NCBI GenBank assembly: GCA_002413665.1
Contig: DHXK01000009.1
Coordinates: 1 to 9,140, forward strand
Direction: 5' to 3'
DNA length: 9,140 nt
Source: Legionellales bacterium UBA5158
GTDB lineage: Bacteria > Pseudomonadota > Gammaproteobacteria > DSM-16500
The notes under the pieces are model-generated. The model was not told the DNA's origin. It saw only the letters and a list, made by a program, of their open reading frames with translations, and made no database searches. Shown piece by piece: positions 1 through 5,741 of the stretch. The translations under genes and the position numbers were made by a program. Position 1 is the stretch's first letter; the number at the start of each line of letters is the position of its first letter.

Positions 1-117
1 CATAAGACCGTAGAAGAACCATTTATTTTTCTTAACTTATTGATATATCTATTTATTTTTTTAACCTGGCTCTTCTCAGCAATTCATAAACTCAAGAAAA
101 ATAAGGCACTTATTTGA
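1..117 (+). CDS. C-terminal end of a membrane protein (partial)
   Basis: The first reading frame is open from the window edge to a TGA at 115-117 and encodes 38 residues. They contain one strongly hydrophobic segment (about residues 8-28, rich in Leu, Ile, Phe with a Trp) followed by a basic tail with His, Lys, Lys, Lys, Lys. This is the pattern of a last transmembrane helix with a cytoplasmic C-terminus by the positive-inside rule. The 5' part lies outside the window, so neither the family nor the start can be given. A chance open frame is possible in AT-rich DNA, but the amphipathic arrangement and the clean stop before rlmJ favour a real gene end. Confidence 0.5.
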   Translation, partial: HKTVEEPFIFLNLLIYLFIFLTWLFSAIHKLKKNKALI

Positions 118-217
118 TTTGTTCTTAGTTTAGTCTATGCTCTAAAGGAAAATCAAAAATCACTAATCCCTCTAAAATATTTTACTGCACCCATGCTGAG
201 CAATTCTGTTTTAAATG

Positions 218-246
218 TTGAAAAATCTTGGAGATAGTAGTATTAA
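218..246 (+). promoter_or_regulatory. Candidate sigma-70 promoter of rlmJ
   Basis: A TTGAAA hexamer (218-223, 5 of 6 to the -35 consensus) is followed after 17 bp by TATTAA (241-246, 4 of 6 to the -10 consensus). The start site would fall near 253, about 35 nt before the ATG at 288. This position is incompatible with use of the earlier in-frame ATG at 228 and supports the shorter RlmJ. Confidence 0.45.
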
Positions 247-287
247 ACATATCGATTAACCCAACCTATCTACGTAAGAGTTCATAT

Positions 288-1124
288 ATGAATTATCGTC
301 ACTCCTACCACGCCGGTAATTTTGCCGATGTTTTTAAACACACTATCCTTGTAGCCTTAATTAACTCATTAAAACAAAAAGATACCTCTTTTTGTTACCT
401 AGACACTCATTCAGGTACAGGAATTTATGACTTAAAAGATACCACCAGCCAAAAAAGCAAAGAATTTGAGAATGGCATAGAAAAAATTTTATTAGCAGAT
501 AATCCTCCAGAACTCATCATAAACTATATAGACTGCGTGCGTGCAGCTCATGCTGCAAATCATGATACTTGCCGTTACTATCCAGGATCACCTACTATCG
601 CTGCACATTTATTAAGACCTCAGGATAGAGCCGTCTTAATCGAATTACATCCTGACGACTACAAATTATTAAAAAATAATTTTCATTACGACAAACGCAT
701 AGGCGTGCATTTACAAGATGCCTATCAAGCGTTAAAAGCATTTCTACCCCCCAAAGAACGACGTGGCTTAGTTTTAATTGACCCACCTTATGAAAGACCT
801 GACGAACTAGCTGATCTAAGCGCTACATTGGCTCAGGCTGTGCAACGCTGGGACACTGGTATTTATGCATTATGGTATCCGATTAAAGCTCCTCAAGCTG
901 TCGAGAGATTTTATAAAGCCATTAAACAAAACATTTCCCGGCCTATGTTAGTCGCAGAATTAGGTCTTTATCCTGAAAATACAGGAACTCAACTGAATGG
1001 TTGTGGAATCTTAATTGTTAACCCACCTTGGAAATTAGAAGCAGAATTAAAACCGGTCATTGCATGGTTATGGAAAACCTTAAGCCCTAATAAACAGGGC
1101 CGATATGACATCAAAATGATTTAA
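288..1124 (+). CDS. rlmJ: 23S rRNA (adenine(2030)-N6)-methyltransferase RlmJ
   Basis: RlmJ (formerly YhiR) uses S-adenosylmethionine to methylate N6 of A2030 in 23S rRNA. The 278-residue product matches the usual length (280 in E. coli) and is recognisable along its whole length. It starts with the family hallmark MNYRHSYHAGNFADV. A SAM-binding loop LDTHSGTG lies at residues 38-45, YYPGSP at 97-102, the catalytic DPPY motif of N6-adenine methyltransferases at 165-168, GIYALWYP shortly after it, and NPPWKLE near the C-terminus. The frame is open upstream to an ATG at 228, but the 20 extra residues lie before the conserved N-terminus. The ATG at 288 has a purine-rich AAGAG 7-8 nt upstream and a promoter at 218-246. 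It converges with the small minus-strand gene after 8 bp with no clear terminator between them. Confidence 0.95.
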   Translation: MNYRHSYHAGNFADVFKHTILVALINSLKQKDTSFCYLDTHSGTGIYDLKDTTSQKSKEFENGIEKILLADNPPELIINYIDCVRAAHAANHDTCRYYPGSPTIAAHLLRPQDRAVLIELHPDDYKLLKNNFHYDKRIGVHLQDAYQALKAFLPPKERRGLVLIDPPYERPDELADLSATLAQAVQRWDTGIYALWYPIKAPQAVERFYKAIKQNISRPMLVAELGLYPENTGTQLNGCGILIVNPPWKLEAELKPVIAWLWKTLSPNKQGRYDIKMI

Positions 1125-1132
1125 GCTAAATA

Positions 1133-1597
1133 TTACAAGTTTCGATAAACTGGTCTTTCAGGCTCACGCGGTTGATTTGGATTAATTTCATTAGCGTGTT
1201 CGGCGAAAATTTCTCGAAGTTGTTCAGTATTCTCGATAACCATTAAGTGTCGACTGACTTGCACTTTCTGATAAATATCTTCTTTGTAAGCAGGAAAAGT
1301 TTGCAATAATTTCCTGATATCTGCCGGAGTGCGGATGTATCTATTAAATGCAACAGACGTGATCAGCGTTTGATACACAAGATCAGGGCTAATAGATGAA
1401 GAGGCTATGGATGCACAGATACTCTCTAGCGTATTATTATCGATAGCTGGCCCCCTTTCAGGCAGAAAACCTCGTTGCCTCATTTGAAGCAGGCCCGAAT
1501 TCTCAGACACTGGGCCAGGACTAGGACTAGAAATAGAAACGCTAGGCTTTTCTTCTCTCTCTTTTTCTTCTGATGGATGCTTTTCTTCTTCGTGCAT
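1133..1597 (-). CDS. Hypothetical protein, acidic N-terminus and helical C-terminal half
   Basis: The family is not recognised. The 154-residue product has three parts. Residues 1-17 are almost all Glu/Lys/His/Arg. Residues 18-33 are a Ser/Pro linker. Residues about 52-140 look mostly helical and appear to hold two degenerate copies of a short motif: an I-x-T-x-x-D-I-R-x-L-L core ending in F-P-A-Y-K-E-D-I (about 88-108), then I-E-N-T-E-Q-L-R-E-I-F ending in A-N-E-I (about 121-138). The tail is polar and Pro/Arg-rich. There is no signal peptide or membrane segment. The start is well supported: on the minus strand an AGGAG sits 5 nt before the ATG. A disordered charged head on a small helical domain suits a protein-binding or secreted accessory protein, but this is a guess. 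It is divergent from the vault-like gene across 435 bp, so shared control is possible but not shown. Confidence 0.75.
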   Translation of the reverse strand: MHEEEKHPSEEKEREEKPSVSISSPSPGPVSENSGLLQMRQRGFLPERGPAIDNNTLESICASIASSSISPDLVYQTLITSVAFNRYIRTPADIRKLLQTFPAYKEDIYQKVQVSRHLMVIENTEQLREIFAEHANEINPNQPREPERPVYRNL

Positions 1598-1642
1598 ATT
1601 AACTCCTATTATCTAATCACAAAGTTAACACGTTATTGTTTA

Positions 1643-1648
1643 ATTATA
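1643..1648 (-). promoter_or_regulatory. Candidate -10 box of the 154-aa gene
   Basis: Read on the minus strand this is a perfect TATAAT. It lies about 45 nt before the start codon at 1597, giving a 5' leader of roughly 40 nt. The -35 region is weak (TGTGAA-like, at about 18-19 bp), so the assignment rests on the -10 alone. Confidence 0.35.
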
Positions 1649-1916
1649 ACTCAAAATTGTTACAAATTCACACATAACATGCAGGACACATCTTATATGA
1701 TTTAATTTGCAGCGCATAGCCAGAAGGAAGTTCATTTTTATTATCAAAACTTACTAACTCTTTTTCAAAAACTAAAATCTTAGATAGAAAACTGAATTCA
1801 ACTTTTTTAAAACAACATTATGCTCGATTCAAAAAAAATCTTATTGCATATTTTTTGTTACAAAGAAATTCTTATTACACATAAATAATACAATCCATTT
1901 TATTTTTATTTTCCAT

Positions 1917-1955
1917 GTTAAGTCTTAGTTAAGTTTAGCTAAAGATTTACTTAAG
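1917..1955 (+). promoter_or_regulatory. Four tandem TTAAG-like hexamers, PmrA-type binding site
   Basis: Four hexamers start at 1917 (GTTAAG), 1928 (GTTAAG), 1939 (CTAAAG) and 1950 (CTTAAG). The step is exactly 11 bp each time, about one helical turn, so all face the same side of the DNA. Two TTAA-containing hexamers 11 bp apart is the layout of the PmrA box of Legionella and Coxiella, where this OmpR-family regulator controls many Dot/Icm genes. The array ends 7 bp before the proposed -10 and overlaps where a -35 would lie, as expected for an activator site. The spacing is seen directly; the regulator's identity is inferred. Confidence 0.6.
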
Positions 1956-1962
1956 ATTACCC

Positions 1963-1968
1963 TACTAT
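1963..1968 (+). promoter_or_regulatory. Candidate -10 box of the vault-like gene
   Basis: TACTAT matches the -10 consensus at 4 of 6 positions and lies just downstream of the hexamer array. No good -35 is present at the right distance (that position is occupied by the CTAAAG hexamer), which fits an activator-dependent promoter. The leader would be about 58 nt. It would contain the small inverted repeat ACTCA / TGAGT (1975-1979 and 1985-1989). Confidence 0.4.
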
Positions 1969-2032
1969 CATCTTACTCACGACATGAGTCGTATAAAAAA
2001 ATATTTTTCTCATTCACACTAAGGAAAAAATT

Positions 2033-4663
2033 ATGTTTAATAGACCTGGCAAAGCTAACGATCTCGAAAGTAGTATCTATCTTGATTCATCAGCAGGAAG
2101 TGAGCAGAAAGAAGGAGAGAAACAAAAAATAAACCCTGGAATTATGGCAGCACTTCCCGAGACTGCAGAAAATAATGGCATACAAAATCTCGCTATACAC
2201 TCTGAAAAAGTTACCTATTTAGATCCCAACCTTTCATCGTTTGATAATATTAACGAAGCAGAATGGGGAAGCAAAGCTAATGGAATTGGAAGCATTATTG
2301 ATTGGGCAAAAGACAAAAATGAAGATTGGTTACGAAAACCAAATGCCAATTCTGATGAAGAATTAGTATCTGCAGTTAATGCACGGCAACACCCAGGTGG
2401 TTTTGTTCGAAAAGTAAAAGTAGGTTTAAATGCTGTATTTACGGCACTTCCTACACTTTTTATTGCTCCGATACGCAGTACTAGAAACATCAAACCCGGT
2501 GAAATTCATTTCTCAGATAATGCAGGTCTACAAGAAATTCATGTCACTCAAGGTCTCAACTATGTCAGCGGTTTGAGACATTCGTGGAAAATAAAACATA
2601 ATGCAAACAAAAATTACATTAAAGAAAATAATGTTACCATCGCAAGAATTTTGCCGAATGAAATAGGACTTGCAAAAGAAAATGGCAATTCAATTGTGTT
2701 GCTGCCAGGACGTCATGCTTATAACTCAGCATTTTTTGATTATCAAAATATTGCAAAACCTCTTATCGACACTATCATTAACCACGGCACCATCACCATC
2801 ATTCGCGTGTTACCTAATGAATTGGGCCGAGCAAAAGAAAATGGTAATCCCATTATTCTATTGCCAGGATTACACATTAGAAATTCCGCATCTTTTGAAT
2901 ATGTTGATAAATTAAATATGCGAACATTAAAAGGTGGTGTTGAACATGAAACCATTTCTATAGTCCGCGTTAACAAAAATGAAATTGGTTGTGCATTATT
3001 AAAAGGTGAACCTGTATTATTGAGCCCAGGCATACACATCAGAAACTCTACCGCTTTTAAATTTGTAAAAATGGAAAATGCAAATAATCCACATATTGAT
3101 TTTCAGACTATACATGTCCTACAAGTTAAATCCGATGAAATAGGCTTAGCATGGAATGATAACAAAGCCATTACAGTTCCGCCGGGTATTTATAAACTCA
3201 ACTCAAATACATTTACGTTTAAAGAAATTAAAAAAGTCAGCGAGAAATTAATTAACCATGCACCCATTACTATCGTCAGGGTTGACCAAGGTGAATTAGG
3301 TTACGCTTGGGATAATGGTAAAGCCATTGAATTAGAACCAGGCATTCATCGTAGAGAAGATCCGCAATTTATTTTTGATAGACTCGAACCTGCCAATAAG
3401 GAAGTGATAAAGCATGGTAATATTGCGCATATCATCGTAAAAGATGGAGAAGCCCGCGCAGTTTACCATCAAGGTAAACTAAATATTTTAGATGCGGGAA
3501 AATATGACTATGATGACGCGCAAACACTTAGCATTGCTGAGCAAGCAATTTCTCTTCGAGATATCATCAAGCCTTTAAAAGAAATCAAAGTTGTCACAAA
3601 AGACAGAATGCCCATGCACGTAACAGGTCAAGTGACTTACCGAGTCTCTGATCCAATCAAATTAGTGAAGGGTATAGGTCAAGACAAATTGGATAGCTCT
3701 ATCGAACAAATCACTGATTCAACTTTACGACATGAAATTTCTAAAACCGATCTTTCTATGATTTCACCTGATCATCATTCTCAACAACCTGAAGATAAGG
3801 CTGAAGACAAAAAGGATATACGTCTACTAGGTGATAGATCACGTGCATTAGGTGAAGGAGACACAACCTTTCGCGGCAAGTTATGTTCGGCTGTGCAAGA
3901 AACTATACGTCAAACAACTGCAATGTGGGGTATTGAAATAGTTGAATTTGCAATAAGCGACATAGGCTATCAAGATCCTACTGTAGAAAAAAAATTAGCC
4001 GATGCAACTGCTAAGATACGTGAGGCAGAATCAAACTTTGATTTGCAACGCACCACCAACGCTGTGAATTATGAGCAAGCAAAAGGAAAAGCTGCGCAAA
4101 AAATTATTGAAGAAAACAATTCTGCAAGCGTAAAAGACATCCTCACCAAAGCGACAAGCAGCGCTTTGCTTGCAAATGCTGAAGCACAAGCGGGAGCCGA
4201 TTTCTTAAAAGCTGAGAGAGAGGCAAAAGGAAAAGCAGCAGCGATGGGCATACACGCGGCCGGACTAAAGCTTCAAGCTGAATGTCAGCGCGATGCCGAT
4301 ATTGCTAGAGCACAAGGGCAAACTGCACTTGCTAATGCGTCAGCAACGACTGCAACCGCTGTTTTAAAAGCAGAAAATGAAGCTAAATCACTTTTACTCA
4401 ATAATCCTAATTACGTAGAACTTGAGAAAGCACGTCTCTTTGCTGAAGCCGCAAAACCATTTGCCAATCTACAATCTCCTGCGATTGTCATTAATGGTAG
4501 TGGTAATTCAGAAGTGGCAAGTTCGATGTTTTTAGGCCAGGCAAATTTCTTCCGAACACTGATGAGTCAACGTGGCTTACTCATACCTGCTATGAACAGA
4601 AGCTCGGTTATAAATGAAGAATCAAAAGAAGAGGCCGAGAGACCAAACTCACCTGGTAAATAA
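2033..4663 (+). CDS. Vault-like (MVP-like) repeat + SPFH/band-7 + coiled-coil protein
   Basis: The product has 876 residues. Residues 1-125 are polar and unrecognised; 130-147 are hydrophobic. From about 150 to 500 come seven beta-type repeats: a conserved Glu at 157, 210, 263, 317, 369, 421 and 473, followed 15-17 residues on by a P-G or A-G turn (226, 279, 333, 385, 437, 489 for the last six). Residues about 512-655 are a band-7/SPFH domain (VVTKDRMPMHVTGQVTYRV, a D-P, later WGIEIVEFAISDI) with an acidic insertion at about 578-612. Residues 655-805 are an Ala/Glu/Lys/Gln-rich helix; the tail ends in an EESKEEAER segment. Repeats of this period, an SPFH shoulder and a long cap helix in this order, at this length, are the architecture of major vault protein, which builds hollow ribonucleoprotein shells. 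The extension and hydrophobic stretch are not MVP-like, so a flotillin-like membrane scaffold is the main alternative. The start has AAGGAA 6 nt upstream. It stands alone between its promoter and a terminator. Confidence 0.85.
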   Translation: MFNRPGKANDLESSIYLDSSAGSEQKEGEKQKINPGIMAALPETAENNGIQNLAIHSEKVTYLDPNLSSFDNINEAEWGSKANGIGSIIDWAKDKNEDWLRKPNANSDEELVSAVNARQHPGGFVRKVKVGLNAVFTALPTLFIAPIRSTRNIKPGEIHFSDNAGLQEIHVTQGLNYVSGLRHSWKIKHNANKNYIKENNVTIARILPNEIGLAKENGNSIVLLPGRHAYNSAFFDYQNIAKPLIDTIINHGTITIIRVLPNELGRAKENGNPIILLPGLHIRNSASFEYVDKLNMRTLKGGVEHETISIVRVNKNEIGCALLKGEPVLLSPGIHIRNSTAFKFVKMENANNPHIDFQTIHVLQVKSDEIGLAWNDNKAITVPPGIYKLNSNTFTFKEIKKVSEKLINHAPITIVRVDQGELGYAWDNGKAIELEPGIHRREDPQFIFDRLEPANKEVIKHGNIAHIIVKDGEARAVYHQGKLNILDAGKYDYDDAQTLSIAEQAISLRDIIKPLKEIKVVTKDRMPMHVTGQVTYRVSDPIKLVKGIGQDKLDSSIEQITDSTLRHEISKTDLSMISPDHHSQQPEDKAEDKKDIRLLGDRSRALGEGDTTFRGKLCSAVQETIRQTTAMWGIEIVEFAISDIGYQDPTVEKKLADATAKIREAESNFDLQRTTNAVNYEQAKGKAAQKIIEENNSASVKDILTKATSSALLANAEAQAGADFLKAEREAKGKAAAMGIHAAGLKLQAECQRDADIARAQGQTALANASATTATAVLKAENEAKSLLLNNPNYVELEKARLFAEAAKPFANLQSPAIVINGSGNSEVASSMFLGQANFFRTLMSQRGLLIPAMNRSSVINEESKEEAERPNSPGK
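2633..3529 (+). repeat. In-frame tandem repeats R1-R6 of the vault-like gene
   Basis: Six repeat units begin near 2633, 2789, 2951, 3107, 3263 and 3419; a degenerate unit precedes them around 2475-2600. Measured by their conserved Glu codons they are 53, 54, 52, 52 and 52 codons apart. The core reads roughly T-I-x-I-V-R-V, then N-E-I-G, A, x-x-G-x-P-I, L-x-P-G-x-H-x-x-N-S and an aromatic F-x-F/Y. R1 and R2 are most alike (both have LPNE, A-K-E-N-G-N and LLPG), also at the DNA level, suggesting the most recent duplication. R6 has lost the P-G turn (A-G instead). Confidence 0.85.
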
Positions 4664-4677
4664 CCTCTAATATATTT

Positions 4678-4718
4678 CTGAGGGGTAGTATTTCATTTGT
4701 TACTCCTCAGATTATCTT
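4678..4718 (+). terminator. Rho-independent terminator after the vault-like gene
   Basis: CTGAGGGGTA (4678-4687) pairs with TACTCCTCAG (4701-4710), a 10-bp stem with one G-U pair that can extend a few pairs into the 13-nt loop. The following sequence is AT-rich (ATTATCTT) rather than a clean T-run, so termination may be moderate. Confidence 0.65.
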
Positions 4719-4870
4719 CACATAAACCGACGACCTTCTCTAATCTCTTTTGCCTTCCGCAGTATCTCATAAACAATTGATTGCACTAATTAATATTACA
4801 AGCCTCAGATAAATAACAGTATTTAATTTGATAATAAATGGGCAGATTTAAAACAGAACAGCCAGAATTT

Positions 4871-4879
4871 TGCTATAAT
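4871..4879 (+). promoter_or_regulatory. Extended -10 promoter of the OsmB-like gene
   Basis: TGCTATAAT combines a perfect TATAAT (4874-4879) with an upstream TG and a C at -13. No -35 is recognisable. An extended -10 with C at -13 and a poor -35 is typical of promoters that RpoS can use, which would suit an osmB-type gene. The leader would be about 49 nt. Confidence 0.5.
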
Positions 4880-4934
4880 ATATTTACAACTATATCAATA
4901 TGACGAAATTAACGATGCACAAGGAGTAAACAAA

Positions 4935-5141
4935 ATGAAAAAAATCTCATCTGTCATTGCAACGATAATCTTATCAACTAGTTTATTAAGCCTAAACGCT
5001 TGTACAAACCGCGACATGGCCACCGTAGGTGGCGGTGTGTTGGGTGGGGCTGCAGGTAATGTACTCACTGGCGGTAGCGGTGTAGGCACTGCAGTTGGAG
5101 CTGTAGGTGGTGCGGTTGTAGGAAACCAACTTGCCCGCTAG
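4935..5141 (+). CDS. OsmB-like glycine-zipper lipoprotein
   Basis: This is a 68-residue small lipoprotein. A signal peptide (Lys-Lys, then hydrophobic to about residue 20) ends in the lipobox L-N-A-C with the acylated Cys at 23. Thr rather than Asp follows, which predicts outer-membrane sorting. The mature part is a glycine zipper: two Gly/Ala/Val-rich segments (about 31-45 and 49-63) joined by a short G-G-S-G turn. Length and layout match OsmB of E. coli (72 aa), an osmotic and stationary-phase lipoprotein of uncertain biochemical function. A strong AAGGAG lies 8 nt before the ATG. It is a single-gene unit with its own extended -10 promoter and a strong terminator. The Asn in the lipobox is slightly unusual. 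Confidence 0.85.
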   Translation: MKKISSVIATIILSTSLLSLNACTNRDMATVGGGVLGGAAGNVLTGGSGVGTAVGAVGGAVVGNQLAR

Positions 5142-5155
5142 TCTACGCTGCTGAC

Positions 5156-5191
5156 AAAAAGCATTCACTCTAAAAGGGTGGATGCTTTTTT
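5156..5191 (+). terminator. Rho-independent terminator after the OsmB-like gene
   Basis: GCATTCACTC (5161-5170) pairs with GGGTGGATGC (5176-5185) around a TAAAA loop, with two G-U pairs. Five A residues precede the stem and six T residues follow it, so it may also work on the opposite strand. Confidence 0.85.
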
Positions 5192-5215
5192 ATTTCGTTA
5201 TCTGCTTAACCTCGA

Positions 5216-5221
5216 TATAAT
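5216..5221 (+). promoter_or_regulatory. Candidate -10 box of bcp-proS
   Basis: A perfect TATAAT lies 35 bp before the bcp start. The -35 at 17 bp (TTTCGT) is poor. It sits just after the preceding terminator, so it is the only plausible promoter for the bcp-proS pair. Confidence 0.45.
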
Positions 5222-5256
5222 GCCTTTCATTTCATAGCACAATCTAAGGATACTAA

Positions 5257-5715
5257 ATGTCCCTTCAAATTGGCGATCAAGCGCCCGAATTTAGCTTGCT
5301 TTCAGATTCAAAAGAAAAAATTTCACTCACTGAATTACGAGGTAAAAAAGTTGTTTTGTATTTTTACCCTAAAGATGACACCCCAGGTTGCACCAAACAA
5401 GCTTGTGATTTTCGTGATGCCTTACCGCAATTTACAGATCAAAATACCCTTATTTTTGGCATTTCCAAAGACACTGCAGCCAAACATACCAAGTTTAAAG
5501 AAAAATACAAATTACCTTTCACTTTATTAACTGATGAAAATGCTGATGTTTGTGAAGCATATGGTGTCATTAATAAAAAAAGTTTATTTGGTAAAACCTT
5601 TTTAGGCATTCAACGTTCTACTTTTTTACTTGATGAAAACGGAATTATATTAGCTATCTGGCGCAAAGTTAAAGTTCCCTCCCACATTCAAGAAGTACTT
5701 CAAGAATCCAATTAA
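5257..5715 (+). CDS. bcp: Thiol peroxidase Bcp / PrxQ-type peroxiredoxin
   Basis: Bcp reduces hydrogen peroxide and organic hydroperoxides in the cytoplasm, with thioredoxin as the usual electron donor. The 152-residue product has the family's normal length. The active-site segment YPKDDTPGCTKQACDFRD carries the peroxidatic Cys45 in the T-P-G-C-T context and the resolving Cys50 five residues later, the spacing of the atypical two-Cys PrxQ/Bcp group. G-I-S-K-D at about 68-72 and the conserved Arg120 (in Q-R-S-T-F-L) are also present. AAGGA lies 6 nt before the ATG. proS starts only 26 bp after the stop, with no hairpin between, so the two are probably cotranscribed. Confidence 0.95.
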   Translation: MSLQIGDQAPEFSLLSDSKEKISLTELRGKKVVLYFYPKDDTPGCTKQACDFRDALPQFTDQNTLIFGISKDTAAKHTKFKEKYKLPFTLLTDENADVCEAYGVINKKSLFGKTFLGIQRSTFLLDENGIILAIWRKVKVPSHIQEVLQESN

Positions 5716-5741
5716 CGCACATTCTATTTAAGAAAAAAATT

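Larger units (their letters stand above)
1598..2032. other. 435-bp AT-rich divergent intergenic region
   Basis: This stretch separates two divergently oriented genes. It is very AT-rich, with many A and T tracts between about 1790 and 1915 that may make the DNA curved. It contains the minus-strand -10 near 1645, a minus-strand stop-free frame of 49 codons (1668-1817) with no start codon, the four-hexamer array at 1917-1955 and the promoter of the 876-residue protein. No tRNA, terminator hairpin or CRISPR-like repeat is visible. Confidence 0.8.

Noticed and set aside
228..287. An upstream in-frame ATG would extend RlmJ by 20 residues.
   Set aside because: The extra residues lie before the conserved family N-terminus, and the likely -10 (241-246) falls inside them; the ATG at 288 gives the standard length.
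1084..1100. GCCCT / AGGGC hairpin at the 3' end of rlmJ as a terminator.
   Set aside because: It lies inside the coding region, has only 5 bp and no T-run after it.
1822..1900. A short frame starting at an ATG near 1820 on the plus strand.
   Set aside because: Under 25 codons, no ribosome site, and composition typical of AT-rich spacer.
2670..2915. Overlapping plus-strand frame of 81 residues in the repeat region.
   Set aside because: It only mirrors the R1/R2 repeats in another frame and has no ribosome binding site.
2633..3529. The regular spacing of similar DNA could suggest a CRISPR array or tandem DNA repeat.
   Set aside because: The period is about 156-162 bp, in frame, and conserved mainly at the protein level; it is a protein repeat.
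4069..4251. Minus-strand open frame of 60 residues inside the vault-like gene.
   Set aside because: It is the antisense of the Ala/Glu/Lys-rich helix; the biased codons of that helix keep the other strand free of stops.
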